Origin: Silene latifolia
Taxonomy: Eukaryota; Streptophyta; Magnoliopsida; Caryophyllales; Caryophyllaceae
Direction of reading: 5' to 3'
Length of the DNA stretch: 64,000 bases
Assembly (NCBI RefSeq): GCF_048544455.1
Contig: NC_133538.1
Location: 437,594,311-437,658,310 of the forward strand
Shown here: positions 23,313-35,688 of the stretch, in pieces
Layout of the letters: the number at the start of each line of letters is the position of its first letter
Position numbering within the stretch: the stretch's first letter is position 1
Position numbers and translations under genes: made by a program
The notes under the pieces: generated by a model
The model's input: the letters and a program-made list of their open reading frames with translations, nothing else
What the model was told of the DNA's origin: nothing
Databases searched by the model: none

Positions 23313-26300
23313 CTGAGGCTTGGACAAGGCGAAAGTCAAAGTATAGACCTCAGGTCAATCGAAGATTACAACCTGAAGACTATGGCGACGCGAGGCGGCT
23401 CAAGGGGTCTGAACCAAGTACCTGTCGTCCGGAACATTTTAGAGTCTGTCGACTTCCAGGGAGGGTCGTTTAAAGTCCATTAGATTACGTAAGGAAGCTC
23501 GCCAGCCATAAGAAGAAACCATACCTGATATACCCCTGGGTGAAACGAGATTGAAGGCGCTTTGGCAAAACTCTTTGGTCTGAAGATAACTTGGTGTCTG
23601 AAGGCATTAGGGGTTACAGGGATTCTGAAGAAACTTCTTAACACTTCTGAAGACTAACTCTGAAGGATATCTCTCTCTAAAGGGAAGGCAAAAGGATAAC
23701 TCTCTCTGAAGGACTGAACATGAGGGCTGAAAAGAACTGAAGGGGGAATTATCTTGAAAGTTGTTTGAACATATAAAGGGATTGTCCTGAAAGGTGTCTG
23801 AAGGAATAAAGGATTATCTGAAGTTATCTGAAGGGAAAAAGGATTATCTGAAGGCTTATTTGAAAGGTTGTCTGAAAGATTAAGGCAAGTTCCTGAAACA
23901 TATGAAGGTTTATCCTGAAAAGGGTTATCTGAAAGGATTAAAGGATTATCTGAGGGGATAAAGGATCATCTGGGGTATCTTCATGTCTCTATCCGCAAGC
24001 AAACTCTCATTGGGTGAGCAATACTGCAAAATACTGCTGCACTGGAGAATGAAGACTTGAGCGAAGCCCCCAGTTGGAACGAGCACTGCTTTTGATACTT
24101 ACCTGCATGGTTAGTAGCTACACAAGAATGCGATCTAATAGGAAAAAATAGCACATAAACACATATGCATGTAAGCAATTATCACATGGACCTCGAATGA
24201 GGAAACACATAGGTTTTGCAAAAGTTGTTTCTTTATAAAAGTAGTTTAAAAACTGGTCAAAGAAATTTGTCGTTTGTAACGCGTTATGCCTATTCAAATG
24301 GGCTCTAGACATAGGACTTGACACGAGATCGACTTACTAGGACGTAAGACGATAGACTGACGTAACATTGACATAGATTTGATGCAACACAAGGATGACT
24401 CTGACAGACTTTGCCTAAGTATGCGCAACCGCTAGCCAAGTGTGGGTGACAACGCGTATCAGCTCCAAATGTAGAAGAACTGCAAGAATGATGTGGACAA
24501 TAAAGGCAAGGCATGAGCCATGGATCAACTGTCTACTTAGACATCTTTTGACACCGTTTGCTGTAAAAGAGACCCCTTTGAGGCACGATAAATTAGAGAA
24601 TTGATCTAAGAACTTTGTCATTGTCTGGACTGAGCACTAGCTTGACTCAATGAGAGAGGAATAAGGGAAGGGTGGCAACTCGGAAGAGAATCCCCCAGGA
24701 TGAGAAGAAGACTCTAGAATTTGGTAAAAAAAAGAAGACTGGCGACAATAAGGAGCCCCCAGTAAAGAGGTAGAAATAGAAATTGTGGTTAGAAGGTTAT
24801 GAAATTGAGGTTGAGAGGTTGAAAATTGGGATGGTTGATAATTGAGGTGGTTGAAAGTTGTTAATTGGGATGGTTGATGGTTGAGGAGGAAAGTTGATAA
24901 TTGAGATTGAAAGTTGGGATGGTTGTGTCCTTGAGGACTGCCCACGTATTCACGTAAAGTGAAATCAATCCAGATCATAATTCTGAGGTTTGGTTAATTT
25001 TATTTGGGTGTTGTGGTTGTATCCTTCTTGTGTAAGAAAGGACTGCCTACGTATCCACCTGAAGAGGTGAAATCAAACCATGCTCGTAGTTCAAGTGTGT
25101 GCCTAAGCTACATTGTTAGGGCCTTAAAGTGCATGGGTCAGGAGAGTAATTTCCTTTGGTGACTCGAAGAATCGATTTGAGATAACTCCCTCTGATCATA
25201 GACCAAAGAGGTATAATGAAGTTTGTAAAAACATCCTTGTCGTATGAGCGCACTTGAAAGTGGACCCTAAGGATAGATATGGGTTCGTCCCGTTCTAGGG
25301 TAGCAAAGTATTTGAAGACTCCGTGTCTGGGTCAAGGTGAAACTGGATTGGATATTTGGAATGTGGAGCTTGGAAATAAGAGGCTTTGATGAGTAAATCT
25401 CTGGAGCATTGATTTTGTGGAGTTGAGGCTTGATGGGATTCTGGCTTGTAATATGGCTTGGAAATGGAGTCTCTTGGCTTGATGTAGCCTGAGCATATAA
25501 AGGTAGGTTAACTGATGCGGGATCAAGTTTCCATGTCTTGGCTCTAAAAGATGGGTATATTTGACGAGCTTCAGAGGATTCTCAAAATTCCTAACTATCT
25601 CCCTATAACGGTCTCAAGAAGAACTTAGGGTGTGTAAAGCGTGAAAGGATAAGTGAGGGTGCTAGATGACCATCTTCATCGATGTCCTTATTCTATATAG
25701 ACTTCAGCAGTATTTCGTATTTGATTTCATACTCGTTCTTGAACATATCTTGGCTTTTGCTCAGATTTTTTATTCAGGTTTTTGAAGATAACCTTGACTT
25801 TGGATATTAACATTGGCTTGCCTGATTGAGCCTTCTTCTTTTGACTCTTTTGTCTTGGATTACGGGCATAACTGCGGCCTTGGATATTGATCAGTTTCTC
25901 TTGATTGAGCCTTTGTCTTTGATCATGGCTCGTATCATCTTGGATTTGTTTGTTACCATGGATTTGGGTCAGGCTAGCACCTTTAGTGTGAAATAGGTTG
26001 GTCTTTTTTTTAAATAGGTTGTTTATTGTGGGGAATGGCCTTGCCTTCCATCATGGATCATTAACAAGGGAGACGGTCTAGATTCGTCCTAGAATCTCTT
26101 GAGATAGGTTCGTCCTAAACTGGGGTATGGTGAGGGTTCTATTGCCAGACATGGAATAGGTAAGGAAAGAACACGGAGTTTTGGGTCCTCTACAACATAG
26201 AACAGAACATCATTTAAGTGCACTCAGATTGACTTACATGCGTTGTTTGTTTGTTTTAAAATGTCTCAAATCAATTCTTGTTGTCACAGGAAATGGGTAA

Positions 26301-26473
26301 AGGAAGAGATATGATAGAATATGTGGATTGAAAAGAGTGTACTTTTATTGAAATGGATAATGAATGTATAGACTCGAAAAGACATGTGACGCGTGGGACA
26401 GCCCCCAGGTTGTCACTAGAAATGAAAATGGACACGAAGAAAGACACTATGACAAAATTATGGGATAGAAAGC
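23313..26473 (-). other. gypsy-3 3' non-coding region with degenerate tandem repeats
   Basis: About 3.2 kb between gag and the polypurine tract where pol would normally be. I find no RT, RNase H or integrase motif on either strand. From 23560 to 23985 a degenerate repeat of TCTGAAGG/GATTATCTGAAGG units runs at 15-30 bp spacing. From 24780 to 24925 a GGTTGA(A/T)AATTG-type repeat occurs. The small open frames here (for example 24637-24978) translate these repeats. Confidence 0.6.
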
Positions 26474-26834
26474 CTAAGACTCGGACTCGGACTCGGACTC
26501 GGACTTTGACGCGATCTTAGATCCTGACTCGTAATCATCGGCCCACGCTTGAATATTTATTCTTCTAGAAACTAGCTTTGGCATCTGATTTTGAGCATTC
26601 ATCCATTTGAGCACCTTATCCTCATCATTGGGAAAACTAGAAGGATAACAGTTAAAAAGTGTTTCTTGATAAGTGGTATATCCATGAGGATTGCCTAAGC
26701 TGCCTTGTGGGCTAAAGTTTGAGAGGGACAACTTCCCGCTTTCGATCATATCCTGAATGACATGTTTAATTTGAAACATTTCTTTGTATCATGCCCTTTG
26801 CCTCTATGGTAATTGCAGTAGGCATTCTCATCCC
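26474..26834 (-). pseudogene. gypsy-3 gag, second part, with zinc-knuckle module 2
   Basis: Continuation of the gypsy-3 gag on the other side of copia-2. It reads FWDENAYCNYHRGKGHDTKKC, a second zinc-knuckle-like module, then after a one-base slip HVIQDMIESGKLSLS (26779-26474). The C-terminus is SKSESESESES, encoded by a hexanucleotide repeat at 26477-26505. No protease follows. Confidence 0.8.
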
Positions 26835-26839
26835 AGAAC

Positions 26840-27811
26840 TGTGGGAAATAATCTGTATACTTCCCTTTAACATGAGGGATTATAACGATTTAATAAAGAT
26901 GATCTAAGGTCATAAAATAAAATACATAAACAAAAGTAAAGGATTTAGAATTAACCTCAGGTCCTAGCAAAATTGGCCTAAGAACAATATCAAAACTGAT
27001 ATTCGCCTATTAGTTGAACCCAAGACGATCTGAGATATACCCTTTGATTATGCTAGAAATCAATCTAAAATTTTCTGTAAAATTTTATTGTCTTTGTGTT
27101 TTGTGATGAGAAAGAGGAGGCAAGATCAGAAAAAATATTAGGTCAGAAATAATTCTCTACCTTTCTTTTTATATAGACCGAAATCTGGAATCAATTAGGA
27201 AAGAAATAACCTCCTAATTTTATTAAACAGACCAAAAATAAGGAGTGTATTTTCCTTATTTTGGTCTTTCCAAAATATATAATATGTGTTGAATTGTCAT
27301 CTAGTGAGGATCGAACCCATGACCTCTTGGTATGTGTACCCTCACTATTACCACTATGACACATTCACTTTGTTGATAATAAATACAACCGATTATATTT
27401 AATTACAATTAATAGATTAATTCGTCCAAGCTAGCATTATATATATTTAATTAAATATAACTTATTATATTTATTTTACAAATTGACAGTTAATTCGTCT
27501 CAACTTAATATTATTTAATTTTCATTAAATAATTATCTCATCAACACATTGACTAACTTTTTAGTCATTTTGGGCATCAATGTAATTATATTTCTATAAC
27601 CACATTTCTCAATCACGTCCTATAGGTGTGACCTTTAGGGACCAGTTGATCACCGCCATCTGTATGATAATAACATCAAACTCTCTAGCAAGCCAACCGT
27701 TATTAGGTAAACGTTAATCAACTGATTAAAAATACGAAGTATACCCTTGTGAACCTGTAAGAGATTTACAAATGTTATCTCACTAATTTGTGGAGGACAC
27801 AAGCTCCAACA
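26840..27811 (-). repeat. copia-2 3' LTR (972 bp)
   Basis: Element-sense ends TGTTGGAGC...TTCCCACA. It carries a single copy of the AATAAGGAGTGTATTTTCC block that is doubled in the other LTR, the hairpin arms at 27643-27650 and 27717-27724, and a pol III-like A and B box module at 27308-27356. Confidence 0.95.
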
Positions 27812-27826
27812 AACTCCCACTTGTCC
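27812..27826 (-). promoter_or_regulatory. copia-2 polypurine tract
   Basis: The + strand AACTCCCACTTGTCC is the complement of GGACAAGTGGGAGTT, abutting the 3' LTR. The same AGTGGGAG core adjoins the copia-1 3' LTR. Confidence 0.8.
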
Positions 27827-28601
27827 TCACAAGTGTATGTGAGATAACCGATTCTCATATCCTTTAAAATTTCTCCCACTCAATGTAAAACAATTTGCAA
27901 ATCCGAATTCACAAAGGTCGTATTTTACAAGCGATCAGTATCAAGAGTGGTTTTCCCGACTAGAGAGTAACTTAACTGATAAACGAATCAACATTCGAGC
28001 ATGGCCATGCATTTCAGTTATAACTCCTTGAGTGGCCCTGAGAAATAACTATACCTGATAAGGGATGGATATTTTCCTCAACTCGAATCCTATGAGGCGT
28101 AAGTACGGTATGAAATGACCCGAGAAAAAAATCTACTTAGCCCCAGTTACGTAGACCGTGAGAAAGAAACCAAAGTCACCCAAAGACTGCCTTAATCTCA
28201 AGAGACAGTTGATAGTCAAAAGAATCGACTCTAGGTACACAATGGATGTCCTATCCACGACCTGGCACCGAATGTTATAAAACATTTAGGACTCCATTAC
28301 GTTGTCACAAAAAGTTGTCCTACGAGGTATCGTCATAATCTCGTATCTGTGATCGATTAGTCAACCGTTTAACTTATGGCTCGTTGAACCCACCATCAAT
28401 CGACTGCACAATATAATAGCCGGAGTTATCAGCTCACATTGGCGATTACGGACCAAAACAAATATAATGTAATTCAGTTCACTTTGTGGCGTTCAATGTT
28501 GTCAGTACAATCCACATGAAAAACAAAATATTATATATATAAAACGATGAAGTTATAAATAATATATGAAAAAGATAATGTATCAAATCCATAATCAAGT
28601 A
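27827..28601 (-). other. copia-2 3' untranslated region
   Basis: Non-coding sequence between RNase H and the polypurine tract. It matches 9546-10270 of copia-1 in blocks, for instance the AGAGTGGTTTTCC / GAGTGGTTTCCT region. No gene is seen. Confidence 0.55.
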
Positions 28602-31600
28602 CTACAACTTAGGAACATGTTTAATTCCCATGGAATTAACATGCCCTACATGCTTATCATAATTCAACGGTTTGGTGAGAGGATCTACGATGTTATCATC
28701 CGTCGCAATCTTGTCAATCACTATCTCTTCTTGCTCCACGTAATCACGGATCAGGTGAGCCTTCCGAAGTACATGTCTAGATTTGTTGCTAGACTTTGGC
28801 TCCTTAGCCTGGAAGATGGCACCTCTATTGTCACAATAGATGGTGATCGGGTCATTCGAACTAGGAACTACCAAAAGCCCTTGTAAGAATTGACGCATCC
28901 ATATCGCTTCCTTTGCTGCCTCCGAAGCGGCATAGTACTCGGATTCAGTAGTAGAATCTGCTACAACACTCTGTTTGGAACTCTTCCAGCTGACCGCAAC
29001 ACCATTAAGAGTGAAGACGAACCCGGACTGAGATTTTGAATCATCTCGATCCGTTTGGAAGCTAACATCTGCGTAATCAGAATTTGCGCATAGCTTAGTA
29101 TCGCCTCCATAAGTCAATACCCAATCCTTAGTCCTCCGTAGGTACTTGAGGATATTTTTGATCGTTATCCAAAGTGTGTTTCACCGGAGTCTTTTGGTAC
29201 CGACTCGTCATACTCAATGCATATGCCACGTCTGGACGTGTGCATATCATGGCATACATGATCGATCCTATTGCAGAAGCATAAGGAACACGACTCATGC
29301 GCTCAATACCTTCAGGCGTCGTGGGTGACTGAGACTTGCTCAACTGCATCCCAGTCGTCATAGGAAGGTTCCCCTTCTTGGAGTCGGTCATGCTGAACCT
29401 CTCAAGAACCTTATCTAGATAAGACTCCTGACTAAGTGATAACGTCCGTCGTGATCTATCTCGGTAGATACGGATTCTCAAAATACGATGTGCCTCACCC
29501 AGATCTTTCATCTGGAAATGGTTCTTCAACCATTCTTTAACCGAAGAAAGGAGAGGAATGTCATTCCCAATCAAGAGTATGTGATCGACATACAATATCA
29601 AGAATACAATCTTGCTCCCACTCGACTTGATATATAAGCATGAATCTTTGACCGATCGAGTGAAACCATACTCTTTTATCACTTGGTCGAAACGATGATT
29701 CCAACTCCGAGAAGCTTGCTTAAGTCCATAAATGGAACGCTTAAGCTTGCATACTTTCTTAGGATGTTTAGGATCTATGAAACCTTCGGGTTGCACCATA
29801 TACAACTCTTCCTCCAAATAACCGTTTAAGAAGGCGGTTTTCACATCCATTTGCCAAATCTCATAATCATGAAATGCGGCAATCGCTAAGATTATCCGAA
29901 TGGAACGTAGCATGACTACAGGTGCAAAAATCTCATCATAATGCAATCCTTGCACTTGAGTGAAACCTTTTGCCACAAGTCGTGCCTTATAGATATCTGG
30001 TTGCGCGTCTACAGAACGCTTTATTTTGTAAAGCCATTTACACTGTAGAGGTTTTACCTTATTAGGTAAATCAACTAGACCCATACGTTATTCTCATACA
30101 TGGAGTCCATCTCGGATTGCATGGCTTCGAGCCATAGCTTTGAGTCGGAACAGGCCATAGCACCTTTATAGGTTGCGGGTTCATTACTTTCTAGAAGTAA
30201 AACGTCATTCTCCTCGACCATACCAATGTATCTGTCCGGAGGATGAGAGTCTCTACCCGACCTCCTAGGTTCCTCAGGAATATTAACCGTATCATCAGTT
30301 GGAGGTACATCTTCCTCCATCTGTTCCTCGGTTGTTGGTTCTGGAATCTCCGACAGCTCGAAGGTTCTATTACTCAACTTGTTCTCGAGAAATTCTTTCT
30401 CTAAGAACGTCGCACTAGCCGCAACAAAAACTCGATGTTCGGTTGGCGAATAGAAGTAATGACCAAATGTTCCTTTTGGATAACCTATAAACTATGTCTT
30501 GACCGATCGCGGGCCGAGCTTATCCTCGTGTCTCCACTTGACATAAGCCTCGCAGCCCCAAACCCGAATAAAGGACAAGTTGGGTACTGTTCCCTTCCAC
30601 ATTTCATATGGAGTCTTGTTGACAGCTTTAGACGGACTTCGGTTAAGTATAAGAGCAGCTGAAAAAAGAGCATAACCCCATAATGAATCAGGCACTACGG
30701 TGTGACTCATCATGGATCGAACCATATCTAGTAAGGTTCAATTTCTCCGTTCGGACACACCATTTAATTGAGGTGTTCCAGGTGGAGTTAACTGCAAAAC
30801 GATTCCACAATCTTTCAGGTGTTGATCAAACTCATTTGAAAGATATTCACCACCACGATCTGAACGGAGTGCTTTAATCTTTCTACCCAGTTGGTTATGT
30901 ACCCTATTCTGGTATTCCTTGAATTTCTCAAAGGACTCACTTTTATGCTTCATTAAGTAGACATATCCGTATCTACTCAAATCGTCCGTGAAAGTGATAA
31001 AATATCTATAGCCATCTCTAGCGGTAATTGACATAGGTCCACATACGTCCGTATGTATGAGTCCTAATAGGTCACTAGCGCGCATTCCAACACCTTTGAA
31101 GGAAATTTGAGTCATCTTGCTAATGAGACATGATTCACACGTGCCATATGCGGAAAATCCGAATGAGGGAATAGTCCCATTATCGACGAGTTTCTTTACG
31201 CGTTTCTCATTTATGTGTCCCATTCGAAAATGCCATAGATAAGTTTGATCTTTGTCACCAACCTTTAATTTCTTATTATTCATGTGTAATATTTCCGTGG
31301 TTTGATCTAAGATATAAATTCCATTCCTGGAAACTGCTTTGCCATAAATCATTTCATTAAAAGAGAAAATACAACTATTATCCTTTATTGAAAATGTAAA
31401 ACCGTCTTTAGCAAGTACGGAAATATAAATAATGTTCCTAGATAAACTGGGTACATAGTAACAGTAATTTAAAGATAACTCAAAACCACTAGGGAGTTGG
31501 ATTACATATGTTCCTTTCGAGGCAGCAGCTACTCGTGCTCCATTCCCGACTCGCAGGTCCACATCACCTTTTTCGAGAGGTATGATGTTCTTTAGGCCCT

Positions 31601-32620
31601 GCAAATGATTACACAGATGAGAACCACAACCAGTATCTAGTACCCAAGTTCCGAAACTTGCATGGTTAATCTCAATCATATGAATATAAGATGACATACC
31701 AACAGGAACGACGCGGCCTGCCTTGATGTCCTCACGGTAGACGGGACAGTTCCTCCTCCAATGTCCAGTCTTGTGACAATGGTGGCACTCTATGTCACCG
31801 CCCTTGCTCTTTGTCTTGCCCTGTGAGCCACTAGTCTCACCAGGCGCACTCTTACCATTTCCTGGCTTCTTAAACTTTGGCTTACCTACAGCTAGGTCGC
31901 CATGAACCTTGCCCTTACCTTTACTCTTGTTGTGAATCGTGAGAACATCCTGCTTCATGCTCCCACTCAATTTCATATCCTTCTCGGTCTGTACGAGAAG
32001 GGAGTGTAGCTCATGAGGACTCTTTTTCAAGTCATTCATGTAGTAGTTCGCCCTGAAAAGGGCAAAACCATCGTGAAGAGAATGAAGCATTCGGTCAATG
32101 ACAATGCTCTCATTGATTCTACAATTCAGTGACTCCAATTTCTCGACATTCTCAATCATGTGAAGAATGTGTGGGCTAACCGGTTGGCCCTTCTGGAGTT
32201 TCGCATCAAAGAAGCGACAGGTATGCTCATATGTAACGATTCTCGGTGCCTTTGAGAACTCGTTAGTGAGCGTGGTGAAAATCTTGTTTGCACCTTGGGC
32301 AATGAAGCGTCTCTGCAAATTGGTTTCCATTGCAAAGATGAGTACTTTCTTTATCGCACCCGCTTCCATAACGAAATCACTATAAGCGAGTGACTCGTTG
32401 ATTCCTGCATTTGGGCCTGGTTGACCGGTATTGGCTCGATTAAATACCCGAGCTTACCGTCGCGATGGGCGACATTCCATAGTGCCGCCTCCCATCCCAA
32501 AAAATTGGACCCATCATTCTTCAGTCGAGTGAACTGATTCATTTGGTCCATGAACATTTTAAGCCAGGACGAACGATCTAGTTTGGCACTAGGCATTGGG
32601 ATTGCGTTATTTCCAGCCAT
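28602..32620 (-). pseudogene. copia-2 gag-pol polyprotein (gag, PR, INT, RT, RH)
   Basis: Complete Ty1/copia order on the - strand. Gag starts at 32620 (MAGNNAIPMPSAKLDRSSWL) and shifts frame near 32370. The 543-codon segment 32369-30738 contains UBN2-type gag, the knuckle CHHCHKTGHWRRNC, protease WVLDTGCGSHLC, the pre-integrase HFRMGHINEKRVKKL and integrase core (HTDVCGP, RSDRGGEY, LNGVSE). Frame breaks near 30735, 30080 and 29150 and a TAG near 30490 follow. RT (30084-29128) has KARLVAKGFTQ, QMDVKTAFLNG, YGLKQASRSW and YVDH where YVDD is expected. RNase H (29117-28602) has STTESEYYAA and IYCDNRGAI. It has few lesions for its length, but the missing second RT Asp means it could not replicate unaided. 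Confidence 0.93.
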
Positions 32621-32639
32621 TTGTTAACAATATTATTGA

Positions 32640-34639
32640 TAATAAACGTGTTCTACACTGCGAAAGAAGAATAAAATAATAAACATGTGCATCGTTTTTA
32701 TTTTAAGTCTAATGAACTAATGTCATAACGCGAAGACTCAAAACATTTATACAATTGACCTCCCTCAAGAATTATATAAATGACCCCAAGACTCCATGCT
32801 CTGTAAATTGATAAGCTAACCTTTTAGCTAATTCTACCGTTAGAATTCTTGGTCGATAAATTTCTGTAAATACTATCTTTAGTCCATCATAATCACGAGA
32901 AACTCTTCGGACTATGATGTTGAGGTAAACTAAGTCAACACAACTATTTACCCAACGTAGAAGGGGTCATATTAGGCCTACCGACGAAGAAGGGACTCAT
33001 AGATGTTTGCCCTTATAAAGACTAATCTCAATTTCCGTTTTAGAGGAAGATCCCATCAATTTTTTTTTTTTAATTCATTTTAAGTGAACTATAATCTAGC
33101 ATGCGAGAATGATTTAAACTAAAGTGATGGCTTATAGACAGTGACATCTGCATGTCCACGAAAACTAGCATACAACTATATGAGTCAATTTTCATGCATT
33201 TTAGTAGTAGGTGGTTTGGTTTTAGGCGGAAAATGATGCATAAACTAACATGTGAATGAAAAGCAATAAGAATGAAAAAAACGTAAAAACAGTAAAAATC
33301 CTAGTGTGGCCTATCCTATCAAAATGAACAATAAATACAAGTTTGGAATCCTCCTTGGACCCGAGAAGCTTGTCTTGATGTTCCATCTTGATCCATGTAG
33401 CGGGAGTGAGCTTCAATCTCCATCTTTAGTCTTCTTTGAAATTACAATAAATAAAATTACATAATTGACCTATTAATTACATTCTAATTTCAAAACCCAA
33501 AACTAAAATAAAGGAGATTCGAGATCTCATAATTACATAAAAAATCATGTTTCCTTCATTACGAAAACATAATTTGACTAAGGCCACACTAAGTATTACA
33601 AATTACAACCGATTGCAAAAATTAAATACGTATATAAAATTCATTCATTCGATTCATTCAACAAAAATAAAAGCATCAACTAAAATAAATTAAACATACA
33701 TAATACAATACATTAATTATGTTGATTAATTTATCCAAACCACCTATTTAAATTAAATTAAGTGACAATTCCGCAATTTAATCACATTAATTCATACTTA
33801 ATCCATATTAAACTTGTAATATGAATTCTATCCGTCAAAATTTTAAACTACTTTAAAATAACTCGGTATCATTAAATTGTGAACCGATTCACAATAACTA
33901 ATTGGCCAAAATAAAAAAAAATAAAAAACAAAATCCAAATTTTTTTTTTTTAAATTGGTCACGGCAAAAAAAACAGGAAAAAGATTTTTTTTTTTTTTTT
34001 TTATGTTTCAGCTGCACGGCTGAATATTTAAAAAAAAAACTCTTTTCCTATTTTAATTTGGTAAATAGGAAAAACAAGGAAAAACTTTCCATAATTTTTT
34101 TCTTCTTTCTTTTTCGGCAAAAAGGCAAATAAAAAAATTTCCTATTTTTTTTTTCTCTCTCGGTTTACCAAAAAAAAAACAAATTTTTTTTTTTTTATAC
34201 GGTGAACCCTAAAAAAAAAACGCCCTTCCTCTTTTTTTTTTCTCTTTTGCGGCACTTATGCCCTAATTCAAAGATATGATGAAAAAGTTTAAGTTGCTAT
34301 TAGGACATGATTTAGCAAATACATTAACAAACATGATTAATCGTATATGCTAAAACTATATAGAAAAAACGAATTCTTATATCAATGACATGATGATACT
34401 ATATGTAATTTAACTTAATCTGCATTAAATCAAAATCTACCAAATTCTTCATATGATAATTTTAACTGATTAAAACAATGATATGATCTATAGAAATTGG
34501 TTATATATCATCAAACAAAAAAAAACGGCACAATAAAAAAATTTCGAATCACAAAAAGAAACCCTAATTTTTTCGAAAATCAAGTTATGTTTACATACAA
34601 TTTTTATGAAAATCATCAAGATTAAAATCGTAGCCTAGT
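32640..34639 (-). other. copia-2 leader, AT-rich with A/T homopolymers
   Basis: Two kilobases between PBS and gag. It is very AT-rich, with runs of 9-20 A or T between 33900 and 34240 separated by short CGG-containing bits. Lysine/phenylalanine open frames are artefacts of these runs. Patches match the copia-1 leader. Confidence 0.6.
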
Positions 34640-34651
34640 GCTCTGATACCA
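34640..34651 (-). promoter_or_regulatory. copia-2 primer-binding site, initiator tRNA-Met
   Basis: GCTCTGATACCA on the + strand, complement of TGGTATCAGAGC, two bases from the LTR edge at 34654. Confidence 0.92.
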
Positions 34652-34653
34652 AT

Positions 34654-35683
34654 TGTGGGAAATAATCTGTATACTTCCCTTTAACATGAATGATTATAAC
34701 GATTTAATAAAGATGATCTAAGGTCATAAAATAAAATACATAAACAAAAGTAAAAGGATTTAGAATTAACCTCAGGTCCTAGCAAAATTGGCCTAAGAAC
34801 AATATCAAAACTGATATTCGCCTATTAGTTGCACCCAAGACGATCTGAGATATACCCTTTGATTATGCTAGAAATCAATCTAAAATTTTCTGTAAAATTT
34901 TATTATCTTTGTGTTTTGTGATGAGAAAGAGGAGGCAAGGTCAGAAAAAATATTAGGTCAGAAATAATTATCTACCTTTCTTTTTGTATCGACCGAAATC
35001 TGGAATCAATTAGGAAAGAAATAACCTCCTAATTTTCGGCCAAACAGACCGAAAATAAGGAGTGTATTTTCCTTATTTTGGTCTAATTTTCGGCCAAACA
35101 GACCGAAAATAAGGAGTGTATTTTCCTTATTTTGGTCTTTCCAAAAATATATAATATGTGTTGAATTGTCATCTAGTGAGGATCGAACCCATGACCTCTT
35201 GGTATGTGTACCCTCGCTATTACCACTATGACACATTCAGCTTGTTGATATTAAATACAACTAATTATATTTAATTACAATTAACAGATTAATTCGTCCA
35301 AGCTAGCATTATATATATTTAATTAAATATAACTTATTATATTTATTTTACGAATTGACAGTTAATTCGTCTCAACTTAATATTATTTAATTTTCATTAA
35401 ATAATTATCTCATCAACACATTGACTAACTTTTTAGTCATTTTGGGCATCAATGTAATTATATTTCTATAACCACATTTCTCAAACACGTCCTATAGGTG
35501 TGACCTTTAGGGACCAGTTGATCACCGCCATCTGTATGATAATAACGTCAAACTCTCTAGCAAGCCAACCGTTATTAGGTAAACATTAATCAACTGATTA
35601 AATATACGAAGTATACCCTTGTGAACCTGTAAGAGATTTACAAATGTTATCTCACTAATTTGTGGAGGACACAAGCTCCAACA
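34654..35683 (-). repeat. copia-2 5' LTR (1030 bp)
   Basis: Matches 26840-27811 almost base for base, but has a 58-bp tandem duplication at about 35033-35150 (AATTTTCGGCCAAACAGACC unit twice). The hairpin arms are at 35515-35522 and 35589-35596. Confidence 0.95.
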
Positions 35684-35688
35684 AGAAC

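Larger units (their letters stand above)
26840..35683 (-). mobile_element. copia-2: near-complete LTR retrotransposon, TSD AGAAC
   Basis: An 8844-bp - strand Ty1/copia element inside the gypsy-3 gag, flanked by AGAAC at 26835-26839 and 35684-35688. In element order: 5' LTR (35683-34654), tRNA-iMet PBS, a 2-kb AT-rich leader, gag-pol (32620-28602), an untranslated tail, polypurine tract and 3' LTR (27811-26840). LTRs are almost identical apart from one 58-bp tandem duplication, so it is the youngest insertion in the nest. A handful of frameshifts and one stop disable gag-pol. Confidence 0.95.

Noticed and set aside
33902..34132. Lys/Phe-rich open frame
   Set aside because: Made of A and T homopolymer runs in the copia-2 leader.
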